Positions 42,720-50,952 of a stretch of 64,000 bases of DNA are shown here, piece after piece. Each line of letters begins with the position of its first letter. Position 1 is the first letter of the stretch. The stretch covers positions 186,001 through 250,000 of the forward strand of contig NZ_LJGT01000036.1 in the NCBI RefSeq assembly GCF_001751365.1, given 5' to 3'. The position numbers and the translations under genes are program-made. Under the pieces are notes generated by a model. The model saw only the letters and a program-made list of their open reading frames with translations. It made no database searches and was not told the origin of the DNA. The stretch comes from Streptomyces abyssalis. GTDB taxonomy: Bacteria; Actinomycetota; Actinomycetes; Streptomycetales; Streptomycetaceae.

Positions 42720-43673
42720 TCAGACCTCCGCAGTAGTGGTGAGGGGATGGGCCGCGCGAGCTTCGCAGACCTCGCGCAGCGCGGGAATCGATGTCATGCC
42801 GCCGCTGCGTGTGACGCTCAGCCCGGCCGCCGTCGAGGCTCCTGCCAGGGCGTCGGGCAGGTCCGCTCCGCCGGCCAGGGCCGCGGCCAGATAACCGGTG
42901 AAGGTGTCGCCCGCCGCGGTGGTGTCGACCGCGTCGGCCGGGAAGGCGGGCACGTGGAGAACCGGTTCGCCCCTGCCGGACCCGGCGGCGTAGGCGCCCT
43001 GCTCCCCCATCGTGCACACGACCAGCGCGTCCAGCTCCTGCGCGAGGGCGACGACGCGCTCCTCCGGCGAGTCCGTCGGTATCCCGAGCAGCCCGGCGAC
43101 GGCCCGGGCCTCCGGATCGTTGACGACCAGTACGTCGTGGCTGCCGGGGGCGGGACAGCTCAGATCGGCGGGCGCCGGCGCCGCGTTCAGCACGGTGGTG
43201 GCGCCCCGTGATCTGGCGAGCCGTGCCGCGTGGTTCACGACGGGGGCCGGGACCTCCAGTTGGAGCAGGACGATGTCTCCGGGTTCGACGGCCGCCAGCC
43301 CCGCCTCGGCGTCCTCCTCCGTGAGCCGGGAGTTGGCGCCGGAAGCGATGACGATGCGATTGTCGCCACCGGGTTCGACGAGGACCATGGCAACGCCCGT
43401 GTGCACGTCGGGGACGGTGCGTACGGAGGCGGTCTCCACCCCGGCTTCGGCCAGGGCCCGGCGTACGAGCCGTCCATGGGCGTCGGCGCCGGTCGCTCCG
43501 ACCATGGTCGTACGGGCGCCCCCGCGAGCGGCGGCGGCAGCCTGGTTGCCTCCCTTCCCGCCGGCACTGATCCGCATCCCGGAGCCCAGCACGGTCTCCC
43601 CCGCCCGTGGGCAGGCGGGCACTTCCATCACCTGGTCGGCGTTGAGGCTTCCGACGACGTGCACTGACGGCAT
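42720..43673 (-). CDS. PfkB-family carbohydrate kinase (ribokinase-like)
   Basis: 317 aa. PfkB signature 1 is in ISAGGKGGNQAAAAARGG, signature 2 in AVDTTAAGDTFTGYLAAALA with the catalytic Asp. The N-terminus VHVVGSLNADQVMEVPACPR is ribokinase-like. It would phosphorylate a sugar or polyol after uptake by the MHS transporter, giving the isomerase substrate. ATG 43673 has GGGAAG upstream. Ribose is the default guess; other pentoses or tetroses cannot be excluded. Confidence 0.9.
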   Translation of the reverse strand: MPSVHVVGSLNADQVMEVPACPRAGETVLGSGMRISAGGKGGNQAAAAARGGARTTMVGATGADAHGRLVRRALAEAGVETASVRTVPDVHTGVAMVLVEPGGDNRIVIASGANSRLTEEDAEAGLAAVEPGDIVLLQLEVPAPVVNHAARLARSRGATTVLNAAPAPADLSCPAPGSHDVLVVNDPEARAVAGLLGIPTDSPEERVVALAQELDALVVCTMGEQGAYAAGSGRGEPVLHVPAFPADAVDTTAAGDTFTGYLAAALAGGADLPDALAGASTAAGLSVTRSGGMTSIPALREVCEARAAHPLTTTAEV

Positions 43674-43808
43674 GGCGACTTCCCGTCCGGGGCTGGGTGT
43701 TCGCGGGCGTGTGGGCGTGTGAGTGGGTGCGGTGCGTGGGGTGTGGGTGAGGGACAGTGCGGGTGCGGCACCGCGTGGACCGGGGGTTGCCGCCGGGGTC
43801 ACCTGGCG

Positions 43809-43838
43809 GGGCGCCGCCGGGCGGCCGGAGCGGCGCCC
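43809..43838 (-). terminator. Hairpin after the lacI-type gene
   Basis: GGGCGCCGC pairs with GCGGCGCCC around a 12-base GC-rich loop. On the minus strand it starts 27 nt after the regulator's stop. It may end or attenuate the regulator transcript ahead of the kinase gene. No U-tract. Confidence 0.5.
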
Positions 43839-43865
43839 GGGCCGCCGCGGCCCCACCGGTGACGG

Positions 43866-44927
43866 CTAGGCCGTCCCCGGACGCGGTCCCGGTGTCAGCA
43901 GTACGGACGGCTGCTCACCGGTCGCCTGCCGGCAGGCCGAGGACTGACGGACCACCAGCTCCATCGGAAGGACGACCGACTCGGCAGGCCGCCCTTCGAT
44001 GACCTCCAGCAGCAGCCGCATCGCGGTCTCGCCCAACTCGCGCGCCGAATGGGCCACGACGGTGATCGGCGGATCGAGTTCCCCGAACCACTCGATGTCG
44101 TCGAACGCGACGAGCGCGAGATCCCGTCCGATGCGGAGGCCCTGCCGGCGCACCTCGCCGAGTGCGCCGACCGCCATCAGGCTGTCCGCGGCGAGCAGGG
44201 CGGTCGGTGGGCGTCGGGCGGCGAGCAGACGTGCCGCCGCCGTGCCGCCGCTGGCGCTGCGGAAGTCGCCGGCGGCGATCAGTTCCGGGTCGTCGTCCAG
44301 GCCGTGCCGGGCGACCGATCTGAGGAACGCGTCATGCCGGGCACGGCCCGTGGAGACGGCCATCGGTCCGCCGATGAACCCGATGCGGGTGTGGCCCTGT
44401 GAGGCCAGATGAGCCAGCGCCAGGTCCACGCCCTGCGCGTTGTCCGCCGTCACGCTGGGAACGTCGAAGCCTTCGACGGTCCGGTCGACGAAGACCAACG
44501 GCAGACGGGCCTGTTCGATGTCACGGAGGTTGCCGCTCCCCTCCCCCTGCGGGGCGATGATGATGCCGTCCACCCGCTGGGTGAGAAACGCCTCCAGGTA
44601 GGTGTCCTGCTGGACCGTGTCCTCATTGGCGTTGGCGAGCAGCGTGACGTACGACGAGGCGAGTGCGGCTTGTTCGGCCCCGTGTGCGATGTCGGCGAAG
44701 AACGGATTGCGTACGTCCGAGACGAGCAGGGCCACCGCGTGGCTGCGGGCCGAGCGAAGAGCCCGTGCCCGGGCGTCCGGCCGGTAGCCGAGTTCGGCGG
44801 CGGCCGCCCGGACCTGTTCACGCGAGGCGGCGGACGTCGAGGTGCTGCCGCTGAGCACCCGTGAGGCAGTACCGACGGAGACACCCGCGCGGGCTGCCAC
44901 GTCCTTGATGGTCACGGTGTTTTCCAT
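43866..44927 (-). CDS. LacI-family transcriptional regulator
   Basis: 353 aa. The N-terminal helix-turn-helix (VTIKDVAARAGVSVGTASRV) and hinge (YRPDARARALRS) are followed by a periplasmic-binding-like sugar-sensing domain. ATG 44927 has AAAGG upstream at 7 nt. A perfect palindrome with the CG-centred LacI pattern lies 93-118 bp upstream, implying autoregulation. The kinase, isomerase and transporter follow on the same strand. The effector is unknown, likely the transported sugar or its phosphate. Confidence 0.92.
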   Translation of the reverse strand: MENTVTIKDVAARAGVSVGTASRVLSGSTSTSAASREQVRAAAAELGYRPDARARALRSARSHAVALLVSDVRNPFFADIAHGAEQAALASSYVTLLANANEDTVQQDTYLEAFLTQRVDGIIIAPQGEGSGNLRDIEQARLPLVFVDRTVEGFDVPSVTADNAQGVDLALAHLASQGHTRIGFIGGPMAVSTGRARHDAFLRSVARHGLDDDPELIAAGDFRSASGGTAAARLLAARRPPTALLAADSLMAVGALGEVRRQGLRIGRDLALVAFDDIEWFGELDPPITVVAHSARELGETAMRLLLEVIEGRPAESVVLPMELVVRQSSACRQATGEQPSVLLTPGPRPGTA

Positions 44928-45019
44928 CGCGGGCCTTTCGGTACGGAAGGGTTGCGCATCCGCCGCCGCCCCGGCTCCGGGACCGTTCTGCTGAACGGAC
45001 CGGACGGAACGGGCCGGTC

Positions 45020-45045
45020 GGAATCGTTTCCATGGAAACGATTCC
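45020..45045. promoter_or_regulatory. Palindromic LacI-family operator
   Basis: A perfect 26-bp palindrome made of GGAATCGTTTCC, AT, and its complement GGAAACGATTCC. Each arm is itself a near-palindrome around a central CG, as in LacI/CcpA-type operators, so two regulator dimers might bind side by side. It sits upstream of the LacI-type gene and no second copy was seen near the kinase or transporter. The rest of the 388-bp gap (44928-45315) holds no gene; it carries the heptamer repeat at 45271-45305. Confidence 0.85.
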
Positions 45046-45270
45046 ATGGAGGATCCTGAAGGGCCCCCGTTCCCTCGTCAAGAGTTCGTCCGGGATTTTC
45101 CGGCAAGCCGTACGCCGCCACCCGACGCCACGGGACGGCAGCGCGCTGGAGGCGCTCGAAGGTTGATCAGGCAGGCAGGACGTCTGCGGCCCTTGTGTCC
45201 GCTGCGCGGGGGCGCGGGCCAGGGCGGGCGCACGGCACCTTCGCGCGCTGCCACGCCCCGACCCCGGAAG

Positions 45271-45305
45271 CCGTCAGCCGTCAGCCGTCAGCCGTCAGCC
45301 GTCAG
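45271..45305. repeat. Five exact CCGTCAG heptamers
   Basis: Five uninterrupted copies of CCGTCAG, then a partial sixth (CCGGA). They end 10 bp before the HIT gene stop codon, in its 3' flank. A heptamer simple-sequence repeat can change copy number by slippage, but it is outside coding sequence, so any effect would be on mRNA ends. Confidence 0.95.
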
Positions 45306-45315
45306 CCGGAAGGCT

Positions 45316-45876
45316 CTAGCCGTCCTGCCAGGCGTCGGCCAGCATCGCCCGTGTCTCCGCGAGGAGTTGGGGAAGCACCCGCGTATGCCCCACGACCGGC
45401 ATGAAGTTGGTGTCGCCGCCCCACCGCGGGACGACGTGCTGGTGCAGATGCGCGGCGATGCCGGCGCCCGCGACCGACCCCTGGTTCATTCCGACGTTGA
45501 ACCCCTGAGCTCCGGCCGCGGCCTTCAGCGTCTTCATCGCACGCTTGGTGTATTCGGCCAGTTCGGCCGTCTCCTCGCGGGTCAGCCCGGGATAGTCGGC
45601 GACGTGCCGGAACGGGACGACCATGAGGTGCCCGCCGTTGTACGGATAGAGGTTGAGCACCGCGTAGACGTGCTCGCCGCGCGCGAGGACAAGGCCGTCC
45701 TCGTCGCTCTTGGCCGGGATGGTGCAGAAGGGACAGCCGTCGTCCGCGCCGGGGCCGGTGGGCTTGTTCTCACCCTGGATGTACGCCATGCGGTGCGGTG
45801 TCCACAGGCGTTGGAACGCATCCGGCGTTCCGACCCCGATCTGCTGTTCCGGCTCGCTCGTCATGCGGGCCAGCAT
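45316..45876 (-). CDS. HIT-family nucleotide phosphorylase/hydrolase (Ap4A phosphorylase-like)
   Basis: 186 aa. The histidine triad is in IAAHLHQHVVPRWGGD; CPFCTIPAK supplies a possible zinc pair. The arrangement (thrS next door; PIM genes nearby) and the N-terminus PDAFQRLWTPHRMAYIQGEN match the mycobacterial Rv2613c type, which splits Ap4A with phosphate. ATG 45876 has GGGAAG four bases upstream; MTSEPEQQIG at 45864 is an alternative. It follows thrS on the same strand. Confidence 0.9.
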   Translation of the reverse strand: MLARMTSEPEQQIGVGTPDAFQRLWTPHRMAYIQGENKPTGPGADDGCPFCTIPAKSDEDGLVLARGEHVYAVLNLYPYNGGHLMVVPFRHVADYPGLTREETAELAEYTKRAMKTLKAAAGAQGFNVGMNQGSVAGAGIAAHLHQHVVPRWGGDTNFMPVVGHTRVLPQLLAETRAMLADAWQDG

Positions 45877-45975
45877 AAAACTTCCCAGGTACCGGGCAGG
45901 GCCCCAGGGTGATTCCCGGAACCCCGCCCGTACGCCCGCGGACCGGCACGCCGTGCGGACGCGCCCACGAGGACG

Positions 45976-47952
45976 CTACGCCCGGCGCTCGACCGCCTGC
46001 AGCAGTTCGGCGACCGCCTCGTTCTGCGGTACGCCGTTCTTCTGCGTGCCGTCGCGGTAGCGGAAGGAGACCGCTCCGGCGGACACGTCCTCGTCCCCCG
46101 CGATGATCATGAAGGGGACCTTGGACTTCTGCGCGTTGCGGATCTTCTTCTGCATCCGGTCCGAGGAGGAGTCGACTTCGATGCGCAGGCCCTTCTTCCC
46201 GGCCTCAGCCGCGAACTCCTCCAGATACGGCACATGTGCGTCGCCGATCGGGATGCACACCGCCTGCACCGGAGCGAGCCACGCGGGGAACGCACCCGCG
46301 TAGTGCTCCAGCAGCACCGCGAAGAACCTCTCGATCGAGCCGAAGAGCGCGCGGTGGATCATCACCGGCTGCTGCCGGGAGCCGTCCGCCGCCGTGTACT
46401 CGAGTCCGAAGCGCTTCGGCTGCTGGAAGTCGACCTGGATCGTGGACATCTGCCAGGTCCGGCCGATGGCGTCCTTCGCCTGCACGGAGATCTTCGGCCC
46501 GTAGTACGCGGCGCCGCCCGGGTCCATCACCAGCTCCAGACCCTGCTTGCCGGCGGCATCGCGCAGCGCCTCGGTGGCCTCTTCCCACTCCTCGGGCTCG
46601 CCGATGAACTTGGAGTTGCCCTCCTCGCGGGTGGACAGCTCCAGGTAGAAGTCGTTCAGGCCGTAGTCACGCAGCAGGCCCAGCACGAAGGTGAGCAGGC
46701 TGTCGAGCTCGTCGGCCATCTGCTCCTTGGTGCAGTAGATGTGCGAGTCGTCCTGGGTGAAGCCGCGGGCGCGGGTGAGGCCGTGCACGACGCCGGACTT
46801 CTCGTACCGGTAGACCGTCCCGAACTCGAAAAGCCGCATCGGCAGTTCGCGGTACGAGCGGCCACGCGCCTTGAAGATCAGGTTGTGCATCGGGCAGTTC
46901 ATGGCCTTGAGCCGGTAGTTCTGCCCTTCGAACTCCAGCGGCGGGAAGATCGACTCCGCATAGTTCGGCAGGTGCCCGGAGGTCTCGAACAGCTGCTCCT
47001 TGGAGATGTGCGGGGTATTGACGAACTCGTACCCGGACTCCTCGTGCCGCTGCCGCGAGTAGTCCTCCATCACCTTGCGTACGACGCCGCCCTTGGGATG
47101 GAAGACGGCCAGCCCCGAGCCCAGCTCCTCCGGGATCGAGAACAGGTCGAGCTCGGTACCGAGCCTGCGGTGATCACGCTTCTCGGCCTCGGCGAGGAAC
47201 TCCAGATACGCCTTCAGCTCGTCCTTGGTCGGCCACGCGGTGCCGTAGATGCGCTGCAGCTGCTTGTTCTTCTCGCTGCCGCGCCAGTACGCCGCGGCGC
47301 TGCGCATCAGCTTGAACGCCGGGATCGCCCTGGTCGTCGGCAGGTGCGGGCCACGGCACAGGTCCTTCCAGCACAGCTCGCCGGACTTGGCGTCCAGGTT
47401 GTCGTAGATGGTCAGTTCACCCGCGCCGACCTCCGCGGAGGCGCCCTCGGCCGCGTCCGCAGCAGAGCCCTTCAGCCCGATCAGCTCCAGCTTGTACGGC
47501 TCGTCCGCCAGCTCCTCCCGCGCGTCCTCGTCGGTGGTGACGCGGCGGGAGAAGCGCTGCCCCTGCTTCTGGATCTGCTGCATCTTCTTCTCGATGAGCT
47601 TGAGATCGTCCGGGGTGAAGGGCTCCGGTACGTCGAAGTCGTAGTAGAAGCCGTCGCGCACGGGTGGCCCGATGCCCAGCTTGGCCTCGGGGTAGAGCTC
47701 CTGCACCGCCTGAGCCATGACGTGAGCGGTGGAGTGGCGGAGGATGTCCAGCCCTTCCGGACTGGTCAGCTCCACCGGTTCGACCTCGTCGCCCTCGGCG
47801 ACCTCGTACGCCAGGTCCTTCAACTCCCCGGCCACACGCGCGGCCACGACCGAACGCTCGCCCTCGAAGAGAGCGGCGGCCGTCGTGCCCGTCGTCACCA
47901 CTCGCTCTTCCCGCTCGGAATCGCGTTTGATGATCACACGGACATCGGTCAC
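45976..47952 (-). CDS. thrS: Threonyl-tRNA synthetase
   Basis: 658 aa. Order: TGS domain, editing domain ([20 protein letters not shown]), class II core ([20 protein letters not shown]; Zn ligand in AMNCPMHN), anticodon domain ending [23 protein letters not shown] 47952 has AGGAGAG upstream. No T-box leader was recognised in the 212-bp gap to the divergent exonuclease-like gene. Confidence 0.96.
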   Translation of the reverse strand: MTDVRVIIKRDSEREERVVTTGTTAAALFEGERSVVAARVAGELKDLAYEVAEGDEVEPVELTSPEGLDILRHSTAHVMAQAVQELYPEAKLGIGPPVRDGFYYDFDVPEPFTPDDLKLIEKKMQQIQKQGQRFSRRVTTDEDAREELADEPYKLELIGLKGSAADAAEGASAEVGAGELTIYDNLDAKSGELCWKDLCRGPHLPTTRAIPAFKLMRSAAAYWRGSEKNKQLQRIYGTAWPTKDELKAYLEFLAEAEKRDHRRLGTELDLFSIPEELGSGLAVFHPKGGVVRKVMEDYSRQRHEESGYEFVNTPHISKEQLFETSGHLPNYAESIFPPLEFEGQNYRLKAMNCPMHNLIFKARGRSYRELPMRLFEFGTVYRYEKSGVVHGLTRARGFTQDDSHIYCTKEQMADELDSLLTFVLGLLRDYGLNDFYLELSTREEGNSKFIGEPEEWEEATEALRDAAGKQGLELVMDPGGAAYYGPKISVQAKDAIGRTWQMSTIQVDFQQPKRFGLEYTAADGSRQQPVMIHRALFGSIERFFAVLLEHYAGAFPAWLAPVQAVCIPIGDAHVPYLEEFAAEAGKKGLRIEVDSSSDRMQKKIRNAQKSKVPFMIIAGDEDVSAGAVSFRYRDGTQKNGVPQNEAVAELLQAVERRA

Positions 47953-48164
47953 CGGTCTCTCCTGACTCTCATTTCGCAGAGCGCCGACGAGCGTCGAGCG
48001 CAGGTGGAATCGTACCGAGAGCACACCCCTTCCCGCGAAACGATTACGGGCCCCTCACCACCAGCGGGCGCGAGCCGGCGCGATTCCCGCCCGGCCACCC
48101 GTGATTGACGCGTCACGGAGTGCGGTATCAGCAGCGCGGGCCTCTTACGGACAGGAGTGGTGCC

Positions 48165-48851
48165 ATGACCCCGTGGTACGAGGGGCCGCTCGCGGCACTG
48201 GCCCTGGACGCCCGCCGTCCCGCGCCGCAGCCCGGCACTGCCACCGGCCCCGACCCCGAACACGACCGGCTCCACGCCGCAGCGGTCGCCGCACAGCAGG
48301 CAGTGGCCGCGCCGGTCGAGACGCACACGCTGCCCGCCGCCCCCGGCGCCGGCGAGGGGCATCAGGCGTACGTCGTGGCCCGCTCGCTGGCGTCGCACGC
48401 CACCGGAAAACCCCTCGTCGTCATGGACGCCCCCTACGATCTGACGCTGCTCGACCGGGAGTTGAGACGGCACCGGAACACTCCGCTCACCGGCTGCCTC
48501 GGCACCCGGAGCATGTGTGTGATCGATCCCGTGCTTCTCCACCGACGCCTGAACCGCACCTCGGCAGCCCCTGCCCAGTGCCGCGGCCTCGCGGCGCTGT
48601 GCGACCACTACGGCGTACCCGCTCCGGCGGATTCCGCCCCGGAGGGAGCGGCGGCCGCCACGTTGGCGCTCGCACGGGCGCTCGGCCGTCACTTCGCACC
48701 GCAGCTCGCCGGTCTCACGCCCCCGGCACTGCACACTCTCCAGGCGATCTGGTTCGCGGCCGAAGCACGCGGCCCGGGCGCGTGGTTCACCAGCGGAACG
48801 CGGAAACCGGCGGACCACATATGGCCACTGCGCCCGATGACAGCCGCCTGA
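48165..48851 (+). CDS. DnaQ-like exonuclease domain protein, apparently degenerate
   Basis: 228 aa. The scaffold matches the Streptomyces DnaQ-type 3'-5' exonuclease at this locus: MTPWYEGPLAAL at the start and VVMDAPYDLTLLDRELRRHR in the middle, the family's ExoII segment. But ExoI, normally F-D-x-E-T-T-G, here reads ALALDARRPA, without the glutamate, and ExoIII, normally H-x-A-x-x-D-A, reads EGAAAATLALA, without His or Asp. So metal binding and catalysis look lost. ATG 48165 follows AGGAG. No frameshift; the frame is intact. It may be an inactive paralogue or a decaying gene. Confidence 0.7.
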   Translation: MTPWYEGPLAALALDARRPAPQPGTATGPDPEHDRLHAAAVAAQQAVAAPVETHTLPAAPGAGEGHQAYVVARSLASHATGKPLVVMDAPYDLTLLDRELRRHRNTPLTGCLGTRSMCVIDPVLLHRRLNRTSAAPAQCRGLAALCDHYGVPAPADSAPEGAAAATLALARALGRHFAPQLAGLTPPALHTLQAIWFAAEARGPGAWFTSGTRKPADHIWPLRPMTAA

Positions 48852-48887
48852 GCCCAAGCCGTCCTGCTGCACACAACGAGACGGAGC

Positions 48888-49398
48888 GACGAAGCCCCCG
48901 CCCCGCGAGCCAATGCCGCACAAGAACGACGAGGGCGAAGCCGTCCGCGCCTCCTGCGGACACCCCGCACCGACACCAAAGGGGGGCGCCGATGGCGAAG
49001 CCCCCGCCGCCACACGAGGCAAAGCCGAAACAAGAACGACGAGCGCGGCAGGGCCCACGACTCTGCAAACGCCGCCCATGGATGCCAAGGGGGTGCGGGT
49101 GGCGAAGCCCCCGCCACGCGAGCCAATGCCGAACAAGAACGACGAGGGCGAAGCGGTCCGCGCCTCCTGCGGACACCCCGCACCGACACCAAAGGGGGGC
49201 GCCGATGGCGAAGCCCCCGCCGCCACACGAGGCAAAGCCGAACAAGAACGACGAGCGCGGAAGGGCCCACGACTCTGCAAACGCCGCCCATGGATGCCAA
49301 GGGGGTGCGGGTGGCGAAGCCCCCGCCACGCGAGGCGAAGCCGAGCAAAAACGACGAGGGCGAAGCGGTCCGCGTTTCCTGCGGACACACTCCACCCT
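48888..49398. repeat. Alternating tandem repeat array (five 106-107-bp half-units) next to tRNA-Val
   Basis: Half-units begin with (G/A)CGAAGCCC near 48888, 48994, 49101, 49207 and 49313, so spacing is 106, 107, 106, 106 and the true period is 213 bp. All share a ~47-bp head ending ACAAGAACGACGAG. Tails alternate: type A (1, 3, 5) holds a GTCCGC hairpin (48943-48961, 49156-49174, 49368-49386; stem kept while the loop varies), type B (2, 4) holds CTCTGCAAACGCCGCCCATG. The array touches the 3' side of the minus-strand tRNA-Val gene at 49407. No gene is called in 48852-49406; open frames here run on into the tRNA and are spurious. Confidence 0.9.
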
Positions 49399-49406
49399 CG
49401 ACCTCG

Positions 49407-49478
49407 TGGGCGATACTGGGTTCGAACCAGTGACCTCTTCGGTGTGAACGAAGCGCTCTCCCGCTGAGCTAATCGCCC
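49407..49478 (-). tRNA. tRNA-Val (anticodon CAC), copy 1
   Basis: 72 nt. Acceptor GGGCGAT/ATCGCCC, D-arm GCTC-AGCGGGA-GAGC, anticodon stem CTTCG with loop TTCACAC (anticodon CAC), T-loop TTCGAAC, discriminator A. CCA is not encoded. It is identical to the copy at 50310-50381. Its 3' flank is the tandem repeat array. Confidence 0.96.
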
Positions 49479-49496
49479 GCTCGCGGCACGTGCAGA

Positions 49497-49526
49497 ACCA
49501 TACAGTGCCGCTCAGTCATCATCCAA
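49497..49526 (-). promoter_or_regulatory. Probable promoter of tRNA-Val copy 1
   Basis: On the minus strand, -35 TTGGAT (49521-49526) and -10 TATGGT (49497-49502) are 18 bp apart, placing the start about 10 nt before the tRNA. The -35 lies within the last codons of the SRPBCC gene. Confidence 0.5.
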
Positions 49527-49988
49527 ACCCCTTCGGAGCCACCGCTCCAGCCCCCGACGGCCCGCCCGCATCATCAACGCGTGGTTGGCCCGCAGGAACG
49601 GCCGTGCGGGCACCGCCAGACGCCGCATCAGCGGCCTGCGCACCTCCACTTGCTGCTCGTACACGGCGACCGTGCGACCGGAGCGCGAGGGTCCGCCTTC
49701 TCTCACCGTCCAGCGCGCCCAGCCCGCGACATCGCCGTCGATCTCCATCTCAAGGACGCCCGCGGCGGGATCGTGCCGCACGGCCCTCCCGGTGATCCGA
49801 AGGTCGAACGGCAGCACGGAGCGGATGCGCCCGCGCCCGGACGACTCCTCCAGCGCGTGCACCTCCCGCACTTGGGGCCACCACTCGGGGTACTCCCCGG
49901 CTCGTTCCAACGCGGCGAAGACCCGCGCGGGGTGTGCGTCGAGGCGCCAGACGCTGCGGAAGACGAAGCGGTGGCGGCTGGACTTCAT
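49512..49988 (-). CDS. SRPBCC-fold (polyketide cyclase/START-like) protein
   Basis: 158 aa. The helix-grip start FRSVWRLDAHPARVFAALER and GEYPEWWPQVREVHAL are typical of SRPBCC lipid- or ligand-binding proteins. ATG 49988 has GAGGAG upstream; the upstream open frame reads into non-coding sequence. It lies alone between the two tRNA-Val(CAC) genes. Ligand unknown. Confidence 0.85.
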   Translation of the reverse strand: MKSSRHRFVFRSVWRLDAHPARVFAALERAGEYPEWWPQVREVHALEESSGRGRIRSVLPFDLRITGRAVRHDPAAGVLEMEIDGDVAGWARWTVREGGPSRSGRTVAVYEQQVEVRRPLMRRLAVPARPFLRANHALMMRAGRRGLERWLRRGLDDD

Positions 49989-50269
49989 CGGCTCACTCCT
50001 CACGCTCCGCACCGCGGACCGCCGTTCGTGTCCGCGGCCGCGAAGCCTCCGGCATCCTGTCACCGCCGGGAGCCGGGCGTACGTTGTGGCCCGTCGCCGA
50101 ATTCGTCCGTTCCAGCGGGACTTCGGCCACCGGGCACTTCGAAATGGGCCCACCCGAATTTACCGATGAAGTGAATTCCCGCTGTATCTCCCTTACACGG
50201 AGAAACGCACCGTGAAGCCGCCGCAGGAAGGCAGGAAGAACGGCACACCACAACTGCTCATATGCAGAA

Positions 50270-50300
50270 CCGGGGCCCTGGGCTCAAGCCCGGACCCCGG
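50270..50300 (-). terminator. Hairpin 10 nt downstream of tRNA-Val copy 2
   Basis: CCGGGG/CCCCGG outer arms and GGGC/GCCC inner arms form a two-part stem with a TTGA-type loop in the tRNA orientation. It fits a terminator for the tRNA transcript. Confidence 0.75.
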
Positions 50301-50309
50301 TGGAAGCGG

Positions 50310-50381
50310 TGGGCGATACTGGGTTCGAACCAGTGACCTCTTCGGTGTGAACGAAGCGCTCTCCCGCTGAGCTAATCGCCC
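50310..50381 (-). tRNA. tRNA-Val (anticodon CAC), copy 2
   Basis: 72 nt, identical in every base to copy 1 at 49407-49478, about 830 bp away in the same direction. CCA not encoded. A TAATCT -10-like hexamer lies at 50394-50399 (minus strand); its -35 is weak. Confidence 0.96.
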
Positions 50382-50441
50382 GCTGCGCCCGCAAGATTAC
50401 CGCATGTCAGGTCCTGCTCATGACGCCGCGGGAGCCCCGCG

Positions 50442-50762
50442 CTACCGCACACGTGCCCCCTGCTTGCGTTCCCGGCGCTCCAGTCGCCGCTCCCTCCACC
50501 AGTGTGTCCACTCCAGCAACTGCCGCTTCGTCCAGCGCAGCACACGCTGCGCCCAGGGGAACTCGGTCGCCCACAGTCCGATGCCCGCGAAGATGATCAG
50601 CCAGCCCGGACCCGGCAGTGGCAGCAGCACAACGCCGCCGGCCACGACCGCCAGGCCGAGGAGGAAGATCACCACCTGCCAGGTGCGATGCAGGGGCTTC
50701 GACGCCTTGATGAACCGCGGGGCCCGTGAACCCAGGGGTCTCCGGTCACTCTCTGCGTACAT
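50442..50762 (-). CDS. TIGR02611-type small membrane protein (PGPGW motif)
   Basis: 106 aa. Two hydrophobic segments (VVIFLLGLAVVAGGVVLLPL and GWLIIFAGIGLWATEF) flank the PGPGW motif that names the family; the C-terminus is strongly basic (RERRLERRERKQ). Function unknown. ATG 50762 has no clear ribosome site. It is divergent from ssgB across 190 bp. Confidence 0.85.
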   Translation of the reverse strand: MYAESDRRPLGSRAPRFIKASKPLHRTWQVVIFLLGLAVVAGGVVLLPLPGPGWLIIFAGIGLWATEFPWAQRVLRWTKRQLLEWTHWWRERRLERRERKQGARVR

Positions 50763-50952
50763 ATGCCCAACGTAACCGAAGTCGGCCCCGTCACCGGAAT
50801 AGCCCTACCCAACAAAAACGCCATAGGCCATATCAAGGGCTGCATTACTCGCAAAACGGTCAGAGGGGTTTACAACCGACGAGTACGTGGCATGTCGATT
50901 TCGCCGACGTGCGAACCCCCGAGCGCACACTGAGCGAAAGGCCCTGGCGCTT

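Noticed and set aside
47953..48164. T-box leader for thrS
   Set aside because: No T-box sequence or specifier structure could be recognised in the gap.
48888..49398. CRISPR array
   Set aside because: Units are over 100 bp, tails are conserved between like units and no variable spacers or cas genes are present.
48913..49467. Open frames through the repeat array on both strands (about 184-233 aa)
   Set aside because: They persist only because the 213-bp period is a multiple of 3 and the DNA is GC-rich. The plus-strand one reads into the tRNA-Val gene (ending WVRTSDLFGVNEALSR, a well-known false translation of tRNA). No ribosome site.
50763..50952. Stress-sigma (GGGTAC-type) promoter for ssgB
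   Set aside because: GTTTA and GAGTAC elements are present near 50868-50885 but only about 9 bp apart, too close for a -35/-10 pair.
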